Below, in pieces: positions 53,253-62,616 of a stretch of DNA of 64,000 bases. The notes under the pieces are model-generated. The model had not been told where the DNA came from. It saw only the letters and a program-made list of their open reading frames with translations, and made no database searches. The stretch is from Azospirillum melinis (lineage in GTDB: Bacteria; Pseudomonadota; Alphaproteobacteria; Azospirillales; Azospirillaceae). The translations under genes and the position numbers were made by a program. The stretch's first letter is position 1; the number at the start of each line of letters is the position of its first letter. The DNA lies in assembly GCF_013340935.1 (NCBI RefSeq), contig NZ_WHOS01000014.1, positions 83,501-147,500 on the forward strand, in the 5' to 3' direction.

Positions 53253-54098
53253 TTACTTGGTGGGCGAGATGTCGTAGCCGAAATGCTGGGTGCTCAGCTT
53301 CTTGACGGTGCCGTCCTTCAGCGCCTCGCCGATGGCCTTGTCGAACATCGCCTTCAGGTCGGCGGTGTCCTTGCGCAGGCCCACACCCATGCCTTCGCCG
53401 ATCACGCCGCCGATGAAGTTCGGGCCGACGATGACCATTTTGTCCGGCGTGGCCTTCACCACCGCCTCGACGACCGAGCGGTCGCCCAGCATGGCGTCGA
53501 CGCGGCCGGAGCCCAGGTCGATTCCGGCATTGTCGATCTTGTCGTAGGTGCGCATGGTCACCTTCGGCAGATGCTTGTCCATGAAGTCGGCCTGGATGGT
53601 CGACACCTGGACGCCGACCGACTTGCCCTTCAGCGCTTCGGCCAGCTTGTCCAGGACCGGCTTGGCCTTGCCCTGGTCGTTCAGGTCGACGCGGTCGGCG
53701 CCGAGGTTCAGCGCCTTGGCCAGCGGCGAACCGGTCACCACGGCGAAGACCGACGGCTCGGTGCCGTAGGGGACCGAGAAGTCGATGACCTTCTTGCGCT
53801 CGTCGGTGATGGTCATCGCCGACATGATGGCGTCATACTTGCCCTGCTGCAGGGCCGGGATGATGCCGTCCCAATCCTGGGCGACGAACTCGCAGGTGAC
53901 CTTCATGCGCTTGCACAGGTCGTTGCCGAGGTCGACCTCGAAGCCGGTCAGCTTGCCCGAGGTGTCGGTGGCGTTCCACGGAGGATAGGCGCCCTCGCTG
54001 GCGATGCGGACCGTCTTCCATTCCTTCGCACCGGCGGCGCCGGCAGCAGCGACGGCCATCATGGCGCCGAGCGCCAGGACCGAAACGATCTTCTTCAA
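53253..54098 (-). CDS. Periplasmic polar/basic amino-acid binding protein
   Basis: 281 aa from TTG 54098, preceded by GAGGAG at 8 nt, giving a signal peptide (LKKIVSVLALGAMMAVAAAGAAGA). SBP type 3 features: VRIASEGAYPPWNATDTSGKLTGFEVDLGNDLCKRM and QDWDGIIPALQQGKYDAIMSAMTIT. The EGAYPPWN and AMTITDERK motifs match lysine/arginine/ornithine or nopaline/octopine binders; the exact ligand is unknown. Captures substrate in the periplasm for the permease pair. Confidence 0.92.
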   Translation of the reverse strand: MKKIVSVLALGAMMAVAAAGAAGAKEWKTVRIASEGAYPPWNATDTSGKLTGFEVDLGNDLCKRMKVTCEFVAQDWDGIIPALQQGKYDAIMSAMTITDERKKVIDFSVPYGTEPSVFAVVTGSPLAKALNLGADRVDLNDQGKAKPVLDKLAEALKGKSVGVQVSTIQADFMDKHLPKVTMRTYDKIDNAGIDLGSGRVDAMLGDRSVVEAVVKATPDKMVIVGPNFIGGVIGEGMGVGLRKDTADLKAMFDKAIGEALKDGTVKKLSTQHFGYDISPTK

Positions 54099-54193
54099 GG
54101 AACACACTCCTCTGTTCGGTTCGCCCGTTCTTTGGCCCCTGTTGGGAGCCGGGCTGTTTCTGACGGTCCGGTCCTGCCCTCTGCCTCGTCCCC

Positions 54194-55000
54194 TCACGCC
54201 GCGCCGGACAGATGGCGCGAGAGGAACTGCCGCACCCGGTCCGAGTCGGGGTTGGTCAGCACCTTGTCGGGTGACCCCTCCTCCTCGATCCGCCCCTGGT
54301 GCAGGAAAACCACCTTGGACGCCACTTCGCGGGCGAAGCCCATCTCGTGCGTCACCAGGATCATCGTGTTGCCTTCGTCCGCCAGTTGGCGGATGACGCG
54401 CAGAACCTCGCCGACCAGTTCGGGGTCGAGCGCCGAGGTCGGCTCGTCGAACAGCATCACCTTCGGCTGCATGGCGAGCGCGCGCGCGATGGCTGCGCGC
54501 TGCTGCTGCCCGCCCGAAAGCTGGACCGGATAGCTGTCGGCCTTCGCCAGGATGCCGACCTTGTCCAGAAGCATGCGAGCGCGGTCGACGGCTTCGGCCT
54601 TCGGTACGCCCAGCACATGGACCGGCGCCTCGATCACGTTCTGCAGGATGGTCATGTGGGTCCAGAGATTGAAGCTCTGGAACACCATGCCGAGCCGGGT
54701 GCGGATGCGCTCCACCTGCCGGGAGTCGGCGGGGACGCTGGCGCCGCCGCGCGTCTTCTTCAGCGCGATGGACTCGCCGCCGATCACCACGCGGCCGTCG
54801 TCCGGGATCTCCAGCATGTTGATGCAGCGCAACAGCGTGCTTTTGCCAGAACCCGACGAGCCGATCAGCGTGATCACGTCGCCCTCGCGCGCGGTCAGCG
54901 ACACGCCCTTCAGAACCTCCAGCTCGCCGAACCGCTTGTGCAAATCCTCCACGGCGACGGCGGCGGGTGCGGAATCGCTGACGGGCGGATGGCGATGCAT
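54194..55000 (-). CDS. Polar amino-acid ABC transporter ATP-binding protein
   Basis: 268 aa. Walker A GSSGSGKST, Q-loop VFQSFNLW, signature LSGGQQQR, Walker B VMLFDEPTSALDPE, H-loop VTHE. HisP/GlnQ family. First gene of the operon; 95 bp separate it from the binding-protein gene. Hydrolyses ATP at the inner face of the membrane to drive import. Confidence 0.95.
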   Translation of the reverse strand: MHRHPPVSDSAPAAVAVEDLHKRFGELEVLKGVSLTAREGDVITLIGSSGSGKSTLLRCINMLEIPDDGRVVIGGESIALKKTRGGASVPADSRQVERIRTRLGMVFQSFNLWTHMTILQNVIEAPVHVLGVPKAEAVDRARMLLDKVGILAKADSYPVQLSGGQQQRAAIARALAMQPKVMLFDEPTSALDPELVGEVLRVIRQLADEGNTMILVTHEMGFAREVASKVVFLHQGRIEEEGSPDKVLTNPDSDRVRQFLSRHLSGAA

Positions 55001-55137
55001 GCGGGAGAACCGGCTGGGTTGTGGAGGCTGGTTATGGTCTGACCATTACGGCACAGGCTAGACCGGGGCACAGGGGTTCCGCAACGCGGATTTCACACGT
55101 CGCGCGCGTTGTGTCGCTTGTGTCGGAAAATGGTGCG

Positions 55138-56817
55138 TTACCACAACAATAGTACCAGAATTTGCGGCCCCAGGATACGCAGGCACATCGCCAGCGGGTA
55201 GACGGTGGCATAGGCCAGCGCCGGAGCCTCTGACGCGACCAGCGCGTTGGCATAGGCCAGCCCCGGCGGGTTGGTCTGGGCGCCGGCCAGGACGCCGCAG
55301 ATGGTCAGGAAGTTCAGCTTCATCAGCCCGCGCGCGACCAGCCCGGTCAGCAGCAGCGGCACCAGCGTCACCAGCACGCCCCACATCATCCAGGGCCAGC
55401 CGGCGCCGCTGGCCAGCGTGGCGACGAAGCGGTCGCCGGACGCGATGCCCAGCACGGCCAGGAACAGGATGATGCCGATCTCGCGCAGCGCCAGGTTGGC
55501 GGCCGGCGGCATGAACCAGACCAGCGGCCCGACATGGCCGATGCGGCCCAGGATCAAGGCGACGATCAGCGGCCCGCCGGCAAGGCCGAGGCGCAGCGGC
55601 GCCGGCATCCCCGGCAGGAAGATCGGGATGGCACCCAGCGCCGCACCCAGCACGATGCCCAGGAACATCGGGATCATCTCCACCTGCTGCAGCTTGCGGG
55701 TGGAGTTGCCGAAAATCTGCCCGACGGCGGCGAGACCGTCCGGCCGGCCGATCACCGTCAGGATGTCGCCGAACTGGAGCTTCAACGCCGGGGTCGGCAC
55801 CAGCTCCACGCCCGACCGGTTGACCCGGCTGACCACCACGTCATGGGCATCCTGAAGGTTCAGCGTGGCGATCGACTTGCCCAGAACCGCGTTGTTGGTG
55901 ACGACGATGCGCTCCCATTTCAGGTCGGTGCCCTTGGTGGTCAGCGGCCGGTCGAACTCCTGCCCCAGCAGGGCGCGCACCTGCTCCAGCTTCGGCCGCG
56001 GCCCGACCACATGCAGCACGTCGCCCAGCTTCAGGCAGGTTCCGTCATGCGGGACGCAGAGCTTGCCGTCGCACAACAGGCGCGACGCGACCACCCCCTG
56101 GCCGCACAGCAGGTCGATGGAGCCCAGCGGCCGGCCGGCAAGCTCCGGATTGCGGACCGCCAGATCCATGGTCTCCAGCGTTGACACCTCGGCCCGGCGG
56201 CAATCCTCGAAGCGGGTGACCTCCGCCTCCGGATCGATGCGGAACAGGATGCGGACGGCAGCCATCGACAGCAGGTTGCCGGCGATGCCGAACGGGTAGG
56301 TGACGGCGAAGGCAAGGCCGGGCAGGGCCATCACCCCAGCCCCGGCCCCGACCTCCGTCAGAACCTGCTGGGTGGCGGCGAGCGCCGGCGCGTTGGTCAC
56401 GGCACCGGCGAACACGCCCAGCGAGGAGCCCAGCGACAGCGCCCCCGACGACACCAGCACCGCGGTCAGCAGGATGCTCGACCCCACCATCAGCAGGGCC
56501 AGCCCGTTCAGCGCCAGCCCGGTCCGGCGCAGTGCGGCGAAGAAGCCGGGACCGACCTGAATGCCGATGGTGTAGACGAACAGGATCAGCCCGAAGTCGC
56601 GGATGAAGTCCATCATCTCCGGATTGAAGGCGATGCCCGCCTCCTTGGCGATGTGGCCGCCGGCGATCCCGGCGAACAGCACGCCGCCGATGCCGAGCCC
56701 GACCCCGCGAATCTTGATATGGCCGAGTGCCACGCCCGCCGCCGACACGAGACCGAGCATGAACACCACACGCGCGATCGGCGGCATGGCCTGGAGGATG
56801 TCTGCGAAGGCCGACAT
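55138..56817 (-). CDS. YidE/AspT-type transporter with two TrkA_C domains
   Basis: 559 aa from ATG 56817. Two homologous blocks of five to six helices (about 10-185 and 380-555), each with the AspT/YidE duplication pattern (GVFAGAVTNAPALAATQ in the first, GVLAGAQTNPPGLAYAN in the second), flank two TrkA_C-like cytosolic domains (about 205-370). AspT-family members exchange aspartate and alanine; most relatives have unknown substrates. Standing alone, opposite to its neighbours. The final residues LVLLLW lie in the membrane. Confidence 0.9.
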   Translation of the reverse strand: MSAFADILQAMPPIARVVFMLGLVSAAGVALGHIKIRGVGLGIGGVLFAGIAGGHIAKEAGIAFNPEMMDFIRDFGLILFVYTIGIQVGPGFFAALRRTGLALNGLALLMVGSSILLTAVLVSSGALSLGSSLGVFAGAVTNAPALAATQQVLTEVGAGAGVMALPGLAFAVTYPFGIAGNLLSMAAVRILFRIDPEAEVTRFEDCRRAEVSTLETMDLAVRNPELAGRPLGSIDLLCGQGVVASRLLCDGKLCVPHDGTCLKLGDVLHVVGPRPKLEQVRALLGQEFDRPLTTKGTDLKWERIVVTNNAVLGKSIATLNLQDAHDVVVSRVNRSGVELVPTPALKLQFGDILTVIGRPDGLAAVGQIFGNSTRKLQQVEMIPMFLGIVLGAALGAIPIFLPGMPAPLRLGLAGGPLIVALILGRIGHVGPLVWFMPPAANLALREIGIILFLAVLGIASGDRFVATLASGAGWPWMMWGVLVTLVPLLLTGLVARGLMKLNFLTICGVLAGAQTNPPGLAYANALVASEAPALAYATVYPLAMCLRILGPQILVLLLW

Positions 56818-57109
56818 GGGACAACTCGCTTCCTGAACACATTTGGGCAGACGCCGCCGCAATCATGGCGAAACCCTGAGGGGGGCGGCGGTCCCCGTTC
56901 GAGCGGGGGCATGACGGTGCCACGATGCGTCAGGACAGCGGTCAAGGCGTTGATTCAGAACAAGCGTCCGGCCTTTAGCCGTGACAATCCCGGCACCCGG
57001 CGCTGCGGCGCATGCATGGGAGCGCAGCGCTGCGGTGACCGTGGTGCGTCATCGGGTAGCATCCGTTTCCTCGAACTCCATCCAAATTTTGCCACTTTCT
57101 TCCCTTACA

Positions 57110-57268
57110 CGATAACCCAAGCAACCGGCCCCAGAGGTCGCGCGCATCGGCGTTCCCCCTAGCGCCATCGCGCCGACGAACGAAGCCGTTCCACAAGGTA
57201 TCGACCGGCCGGACCCGGCCGGACGCAAGGCCATCGCGAGAACCCCCTCGCGGTGGCCTTTTCTTTTG
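57110..57268 (+). ncRNA. Candidate small RNA ending in an intrinsic terminator
   Basis: A textbook rightward terminator (57227-57268) has no coding gene upstream on its strand; the nearest gene starts at 56817 and points away. The 120 bp before it contain a GC-rich hairpin (CCGGCCG ... CGGCCGG at about 57206-57221). This is what an independently transcribed small RNA looks like. The 5' end is a guess; no known RNA family recognised. Confidence 0.3.
57227..57268 (+). terminator. Rho-independent terminator without an upstream gene
   Basis: Stem AAGGCCATCGCGAG / CTCGCGGTGGCCTT (one G-T wobble), six-base loop AACCCC, followed by TTTTCTTTT. Oriented rightward, about 120 bp before ccmA. Confidence 0.8.
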
Positions 57269-57389
57269 TCCCGCGTCCATTGAACCGCTGCGTCGGTTGA
57301 CCGCTGGGGCGACCGCATTCTCGCTCCGGCTTTCCCGCCGCCTTGTGCTATAGCAGCGCCTCCCTCAACCGGAAGCGCGACCTGTCACC

Positions 57390-58082
57390 ATGCCCGTCTT
57401 TGCCGGATCAGAACTGACCTGCCTGCGTGGCGACCGGCTGGTCTTCACCGGGTTGGAGTTCCGCATCGCCCCTGGCGGCGCGCTGGTTCTGCTCGGTCCC
57501 AACGGCAGCGGCAAGTCCAGCCTGCTGCGGGTGATGGCCGGACTGCTGAAGCCGCTGCGCGGCACGCTGGGCTGGGACGGGGTGTCGGTCGCCGACGATC
57601 CCGACGCCCACCGGGCGCAGGTACAGTATGTCGGCCATCTCGACGCTGTGAAGCCGGTGCTGACGGCGGCGGAGAACCTTGCCTTCTGGGCGGCGCTGGC
57701 CGGGGCCGCCGATCCTGCCGCCAACGCGCGGGCCGCACTCGACCGGCTTGGGGTGCCGCACATCGCCGGGGTGCCGGGCCGCTACCTGTCGGCCGGTCAG
57801 AAGCGCCGGCTGAACCTGGCGCGGCTTCTGGCCGCACCGGCGACCCTGTGGCTGCTGGACGAACCGACCGTGGCGCTCGACCGCGCTGCCATCGCCCTGT
57901 TCGAGGGGCTGATCGCCGAACATCGGGCGCAGGGTGGCATGGTGGTGCTGTCCACCCACACCGACATCGCCACTCCCGGCGGCGAGAACCTGCATCTGGA
58001 CGAGTTCGCCCCCTACGCCGACGAAGAGGCCGGCGATGAAGAGGTGGGCGACGAGTATGAGGAAGAAGGGGCCGGGCCATGA
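57390..58082 (+). CDS. ccmA: Cytochrome c biogenesis ATP-binding protein CcmA
   Basis: 230 aa. Walker A GPNGSGKSS, signature LSAGQKRRLN, Walker B LWLLDEPTVALD, H-loop STHTD. Typical CcmA ATPase, releasing haem-loaded CcmE with CcmB, CcmC and CcmD. The C-terminal tail is very acidic (DEEAGDEEVGDEYEEEG). Stop overlaps ccmB start (ATGA). Confidence 0.95.
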   Translation: MPVFAGSELTCLRGDRLVFTGLEFRIAPGGALVLLGPNGSGKSSLLRVMAGLLKPLRGTLGWDGVSVADDPDAHRAQVQYVGHLDAVKPVLTAAENLAFWAALAGAADPAANARAALDRLGVPHIAGVPGRYLSAGQKRRLNLARLLAAPATLWLLDEPTVALDRAAIALFEGLIAEHRAQGGMVVLSTHTDIATPGGENLHLDEFAPYADEEAGDEEVGDEYEEEGAGP

Positions 58083-58744
58083 GCCGTTTCCTGCGCCTTG
58101 TCGCGCGTGACCTGCGGCTGTCGTTGCGCCAGGGCTCGGACGCCACCATCGCCGTCATGTTCTTCGTGCTGTGCGTGGTGCTGTTCCCCTTCGGCGTCGG
58201 TCCGGAGCCGAACATCCTGGCCCGCATCGCCGCCGGCGTGATCTGGGTGGCGGCGCTGCTCGCTTCGCTGCTTTCGCTGGAGCGTCTGTTCCAGACCGAT
58301 TACGAGGACGGCTCGCTGGAGCTTCTGTCGCTGTCCCCCCTGCCGCTGGAGGCCGCGGTTCTGGCGAAGACCCTGGCCCATTGGCTGGTCACCGGCGTAC
58401 CGCTGATCGTCGCCGCTCCGCTGCTGGCCGTCCTGTTGAACATGGATGCGCAGGGGTTCGGCGTGCTGGTGCTGACCCTGACGCTGGGCACGCCGATCCT
58501 CAGCTTGATCGGCGCCATCGGGGCGGCGCTGACGCTGGGCGCGCGACGGGGCGGCGTGCTGCTGTCGCTGCTGATCCTGCCGCTCTACATTCCGGTGCTG
58601 ATCTTCGGCGCCGGCGCCATTGACGCCGCGATCAACGGGCTGACCCCGCGCCCGCACCTGCTTCTGCTTGCCGGCATCCTCGCCGCCGCCCTGCCGCTTG
58701 CCCCCTGGGCGGGTGCCGCGGCGCTGCGGCAGGCGGTGGAGTAG
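58079..58744 (+). CDS. ccmB: Haem exporter permease CcmB
   Basis: 221 aa, six membrane helices; LRLVARDLRLSLRQGSDATIAVMFFVLCVVLFPFGVGPEP is the CcmB start. Forms the membrane part of the CcmAB ABC unit in c-type cytochrome maturation. Unlike many alphaproteobacteria, ccmC does not follow; the next gene is on the other strand. Confidence 0.95.
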   Translation: MSRFLRLVARDLRLSLRQGSDATIAVMFFVLCVVLFPFGVGPEPNILARIAAGVIWVAALLASLLSLERLFQTDYEDGSLELLSLSPLPLEAAVLAKTLAHWLVTGVPLIVAAPLLAVLLNMDAQGFGVLVLTLTLGTPILSLIGAIGAALTLGARRGGVLLSLLILPLYIPVLIFGAGAIDAAINGLTPRPHLLLLAGILAAALPLAPWAGAAALRQAVE

Positions 58745-58763
58745 GGCAGGAGCGACGGTACCG

Positions 58764-59339
58764 CTACGACTTCGGCGCCTTTTCCGGCAGCAACGTCTCG
58801 ATCGCCTCGCGCACCTTGTCCGACTCGGGGTCGGTCATGGTGGAGAACCAGGACACCAGCTTGCCGTCCGGCCCCACCAGATATTTGTGGAAATTCCAGC
58901 GGGGCTTCGCGAGGAAGCCCAGCTCGTCCGCCGCCCAGCGGTAGAAGGGATGGGCGCTCTCGCCCGACACCACCGTCTTGTCCGCCATCGGGAAGTCGAT
59001 GCTGTAATTGACCTCGCAGAAATCCTTGATCTGGTTGGCGCTCCCCGGTTCCTGTCCGCCGAAATCGTCGGACGGCACGCCGACCACCACCAGACCGCGG
59101 TCGCGGTAGCGCTGCCACAGCGCCTCCAGCCCCTTGTATTGTGGGGTGAAGCCGCATTGCGAGGCGGTGTTGACCACCAGGATCGCCTTGCCCTTGAACT
59201 GTGACAGCGGCAGTGGCTTGCCGTCGATGCTCTGGAAGGTGAAATCGTAAGCGCTGCTTGCGGCCATAGCGCTGGCGCCTCCCATCATGGAAAGGACTGC
59301 CACCATAGCGACGGTGCGAAGTTTGGCTCGGACGGTCAT
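58764..59339 (-). CDS. Periplasmic glutathione peroxidase-family protein
   Basis: 191 aa from ATG 59339 with a signal peptide (TVAMVAVLSMMGGASAMAA). GPx motifs: NTASQCGFTPQYKGLEAL (active Cys), VPSDDFGGQEPG (Gln) and KPRWNFHKYLV (Trp, Asn), so the catalytic tetrad is complete. Bacterial members usually use thioredoxin instead of glutathione. Predicted role: peroxide removal in the periplasm. Converges with ccmB by 19 bp. Confidence 0.9.
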   Translation of the reverse strand: MTVRAKLRTVAMVAVLSMMGGASAMAASSAYDFTFQSIDGKPLPLSQFKGKAILVVNTASQCGFTPQYKGLEALWQRYRDRGLVVVGVPSDDFGGQEPGSANQIKDFCEVNYSIDFPMADKTVVSGESAHPFYRWAADELGFLAKPRWNFHKYLVGPDGKLVSWFSTMTDPESDKVREAIETLLPEKAPKS

Positions 59340-59711
59340 CGGCGCGGCTCGGTGGGTGGGGATGGCGGTTGGGATGAGGTCATCCTTATCCATACGATGC
59401 CTGATACGGGGCCAAGTGCCCATCGGATCATGACGGCGCCATCCAACTGCGCGCGTCATCCGGTCTAACCCTTTCGGACGGGTAGCGGCGACCGCCGTCG
59501 ATCAACAGCTTCATAGGTAAGGATGCACGGCAACCTCCCGCCGCCGTCCCTTCACCCAATCCCGTCCACCGCACAGCGCTCAAAAATGTCCCACCCGGTC
59601 GAGCCTCAGCCTGAGCATAAGCGTTTATCCCATCGAAATGGGTATGTGGCCATCCGTCCGGTGTCCGCGCTTCCCGTTGCCGATGCAAGCCCATTCCAGG
59701 AGAACAGGTCG
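59340..59711. other. 372-bp gap with an AGGTAAGGAT motif only
   Basis: No gene supported. AGGTAAGGAT lies at 59515-59524. Confidence 0.4.
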
Positions 59712-60080
59712 ATGAACGCCGGAGCCGCCATGCAGGATCTCCAGATGCCGCGAACGGCGATGCGCCGGGCTGCCCGTGCCGCGGCGAAGGCCGCCGGCGT
59801 CGCCGGAACGATGTTGCTGCTCGGTGCCGCGCTGTCTGCGCCGTCACTTGCCGACCCGGGCGAGCATGGTCGCGGCCATGGCTGGGGCCACCACAAGAAG
59901 CATCACCATGACGACCGTCCGGTCGTCATCTATGGTGCGCCGCCGCCGGTGGTCGTGGTGCCGGCCCCGCCGCCGCCACCGCGCGTCATCTACGCGCCGT
60001 CCTACGCACCGCCCCCGGTCATCTATGCCCCGCCGCCGCAGCCGGGCGTCAGCGTCCAGATGAACATTCCGCTTCGATAA
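59712..60080 (+). CDS. Small secreted His- and Pro-rich protein
   Basis: 122 aa from ATG 59712 with AGGAGA about 10 nt upstream. An N-terminal signal peptide (AAKAAGVAGTMLLLGAALSAPSLA) is followed by a His-rich patch (GHGWGHHKKHHHDDRP) and repeated PPP-V/Y segments to the end. The His patch could bind metal; the proline part is likely extended in the envelope. No family assigned. Confidence 0.6.
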   Translation: MNAGAAMQDLQMPRTAMRRAARAAAKAAGVAGTMLLLGAALSAPSLADPGEHGRGHGWGHHKKHHHDDRPVVIYGAPPPVVVVPAPPPPPRVIYAPSYAPPPVIYAPPPQPGVSVQMNIPLR

Positions 60081-60444
60081 CGTTCCGTGCTTTTCGAGCG
60101 CCCCAGTTGGCCGCTCCACCCGGTCGCTGGGGCGTTGCGTTGTCGGTCCGCCCCGCTTGGGCTGTGACCATCTTGTGCTTTTCCGTCGCGCTCCGGCTGT
60201 GCATTTGCCCTCCTGGGCATGGAGCCCAGCGACCCGTTCATCGTCCCTCCTCCCTGCACCCGTTGAAAACCCTTACTCCTCAGTCCTCTCGTGACAGGGC
60301 ACTCCTGCATCGGTAGGATCGCGCGGCCTGTCGCGAAGGCGGTAGGCCGTTCGGGTGATTCACGGAAACTCAACCGATGTCCGGCCATCTGTCCGCCGGG
60401 AGCATCTTGCGGCCCGTGGTCGGTATGGGGAGGGGAGAGACCGA
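60081..60444. other. Upstream region of motA, no gene
   Basis: 364 bp; frames present are GC artefacts. Presumably carries the motA promoter; I could not identify a clear sigma-28 box. Confidence 0.4.
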
Positions 60445-61305
60445 ATGTTCGTGATGATCGGCTTCGGCATCGTGATCTTCAGTGTGTTCGGTGGCTACAT
60501 CCTCGGCGGTGGCCACATGGGCGTGCTGTGGATGCCGTTCGAGTTCATGATCATCCTGGGTTCCGGTGCCGGCGCCTTTTTCATCGCCAATCCGAAATCG
60601 GTGGTCACCCACACCGGCAAGGAGCTGGGCCACCTGTTCAAAGGCCCGAAATACAAGAAGGAGGACTTCCTGGAGGTCCTCACCATGATGTACCAAGTCT
60701 TCAAGATCGCGAAGACCAAGGGCCTGCTGGCGCTTGAACAGCACATCGAAAAGCCGGAGGACTCGCCGCTCTTCCAGCAGTTCCCGAAATTCTACGGCGA
60801 CCATCACGCCATCGCCTTCCTCTGTACCTATCTCCGTCTGATGTCGCTGGGCGCGGACAATCCGCATGAGCTGGTCGACCTGATGGACGAGGACATCGAG
60901 ACGATGCACCACGAACACCAGCGCATCGCCGATGCCATCCAGGCGGTGGCCGACGCCGTGCCGGCGCTTGGCATCGTGGCGGCGGTGCTGGGCGTGATTC
61001 ACACCATGGGCTCGATCACCGAGCCGCCCGAGGTGCTGGGCAAGCTGATCGGCGGCGCGCTGGTCGGCACCTTCACCGGCATTCTGGTCGCCTACGGCTT
61101 CCTCGCGCCCATCGCCAGCGGCCTCAAGAACGTCTACCACGCCGAGGGCAAGTACTATCAGGCAATGAAGACCGGCCTGATCGCGCATTTGTCCGGTTAC
61201 GCGCCCGCCATTTCGGTGGAATACGCCCGCAACGTGCTGGAACCGGAATACCGTCCGACCTTCGCCCAGGTGGAAGAGGCGACTTCCGCCCTGCCGCCCG
61301 CCTGA
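60445..61305 (+). CDS. motA: Flagellar stator protein MotA
   Basis: 286 aa from ATG 60445 with GGGGAGAG upstream. Four helices; MotA_N (MIGFGIVIFSVFGGYILGGGHMGVL) and the proton-channel region PALGIVAAVLGVIHTMG ... LIGGALVGTFTGILVAYGF are standard. Cytosolic loop carries the conserved charged residues for rotor contact. Forms the stator with MotB, which is not in this window. Confidence 0.96.
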   Translation: MFVMIGFGIVIFSVFGGYILGGGHMGVLWMPFEFMIILGSGAGAFFIANPKSVVTHTGKELGHLFKGPKYKKEDFLEVLTMMYQVFKIAKTKGLLALEQHIEKPEDSPLFQQFPKFYGDHHAIAFLCTYLRLMSLGADNPHELVDLMDEDIETMHHEHQRIADAIQAVADAVPALGIVAAVLGVIHTMGSITEPPEVLGKLIGGALVGTFTGILVAYGFLAPIASGLKNVYHAEGKYYQAMKTGLIAHLSGYAPAISVEYARNVLEPEYRPTFAQVEEATSALPPA

Positions 61306-61335
61306 TCCGGCTACCTGATCTTTCGGAAGACGCCG

Positions 61336-62295
61336 ATGCCGGACATCGACATCGCCTGGAACGAGGGCACCGTCGGCGATTGGGATGCGCTGTTCGCCCG
61401 CGTTCCCCGCTCCACCCTGCTGCAGAGCTTCGCCTATGGCCGCGCCATGGGCCGCACCTATGGCCATGTGCCGCGCCTGGGCGTAATCGGCCGTGATGGC
61501 GAGCCGATCGGGATCGTCCAGACGCTCGACCGCCGGACGCTGAAGCTGTTCCATGACCGGCAATGCTACCGCGGACCGCTGTGGCTGGACGGTACGATCC
61601 CCGATGCCGGCACGCTGGAGGCGGTGTTCCGCCTGTTGCGCCGCGCCTGTCCTGGCCATCCGCTCAGCCGCGCCAACCTGTTGCCCGAACTTCCGGCGGG
61701 ATCGGAGAACGAGGCACTGCTCGCCCGCTGCGGCTTCCGCAAGGTCGGCCCCGGTTATCGGACCGTCTGGCTGGATCTGACGCGGAGCGAGGAGGCGATG
61801 CATGCCGGCCTTGCCCGCGACTGGCGCAAGCGCCTGCGCGGCGCCGAAAAGGCCGGCCTCGTCCTCGACGTCGACTGGAAGGCCGACAACCTGCCTTGGC
61901 TGATGAAGCGGGAGCATGATCAAGCGCGCGAGAAGGGGTTCCGCGCCATGACCGGGCCGCTGGCGGTCCGTCTGCGCAACGCCATGGTCAAAGGCGGCGG
62001 CCGCAACGACGGGGCGTTGATGATCACGGCGCTGGACGGCAGCATGCCGGCCGCCTGCTGGCTGTTCTTCCGTCATGGCGTCTGCGCCACCAGTCAGATC
62101 AGCTGGGCCAGCGAGGCGGGGCGCAAGAACGGCGCCACGCGGCTGGTGCTTTGGAGGGCGATGCGGGAGTTGAAGCAGCGCGGCGTCCGAGCCCTCGACC
62201 TCGGCGGCATCAACCCCGACACTGCTCCCGGCGTTACCGAGTTCAAGCTCGGCACCGGCGGCGAGGCGGTGGAAACCGTCGGCCAGTATCGCTGA
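61336..62295 (+). CDS. FemAB/GNAT-like acyltransferase
   Basis: 319 aa. Two GNAT-like halves: IAWNEGTVGDWDALFARVPRSTLLQSFAYG and, later, ALMITALDGSMPAACWLFFRHGVCATSQISWASEAGR with WRAMRELKQRGVRALDLGGI. This is the FemAB/PEP-CTERM-type peptidyl/acyl-transferase layout. Substrate unknown. 30 bp after motA but probably unrelated in function. Confidence 0.75.
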   Translation: MPDIDIAWNEGTVGDWDALFARVPRSTLLQSFAYGRAMGRTYGHVPRLGVIGRDGEPIGIVQTLDRRTLKLFHDRQCYRGPLWLDGTIPDAGTLEAVFRLLRRACPGHPLSRANLLPELPAGSENEALLARCGFRKVGPGYRTVWLDLTRSEEAMHAGLARDWRKRLRGAEKAGLVLDVDWKADNLPWLMKREHDQAREKGFRAMTGPLAVRLRNAMVKGGGRNDGALMITALDGSMPAACWLFFRHGVCATSQISWASEAGRKNGATRLVLWRAMRELKQRGVRALDLGGINPDTAPGVTEFKLGTGGEAVETVGQYR

Positions 62296-62398
62296 CATGG
62301 TGTATCGTTGATCTGCTTTGCCTGATGATGACCGCAGCGGTTCCGGCTATCCTTACCTGCGTGCCGATACAACAGCTCTTCCGCATGGGATATCTGCC

Positions 62399-62572
62399 AT
62401 GTCAGACCTCGAACCCCTGAAGCCTGGCGAAGCCGACGTCGCCATCGAACGCGCCATGCAGCAGCGGCCGAAGGCGATGATCATCCGCGACAGGTTGCAG
62501 AAGATGCTGGAAAATGAGGATACCGCCCGCCAGTTCGTCGGCGCCATCCGCAACATGATGAACAAGGAATAG
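62399..62572 (+). CDS. Small conserved-looking hypothetical protein
   Basis: 57 aa, MSDLEPLKPGEADVAIERAMQQRPKAM..., strongly helical and polar, ending NMMNKE. No clear ribosome binding site, but codon use is good and the region upstream is intergenic. Family not recognised. Confidence 0.55.
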   Translation: MSDLEPLKPGEADVAIERAMQQRPKAMIIRDRLQKMLENEDTARQFVGAIRNMMNKE

Positions 62573-62616
62573 GCGCACCGGTGATCCTCGCCGCCGGTGC
62601 GCGGTTCATCGGCAGG

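Larger units (their letters stand above)
43892..62356. repeat. Dispersed intergenic motif (A)GGTAAGGAT, seven copies
   Basis: Cores: 43894-43902, 44585-44592, 47073-47081, 51571-51579, 51675-51683, 59517-59524, 62348-62356, in either orientation. Four share the full AGGTAAGGAT. All lie in gaps or at stop codons. None was noticed in the first 43 kb. Function unknown. Confidence 0.55.

Noticed and set aside
59428..59847. Leftward 139-codon frame upstream of the His/Pro-rich gene
   Set aside because: Antisense shadow of the secreted-protein gene and its leader.
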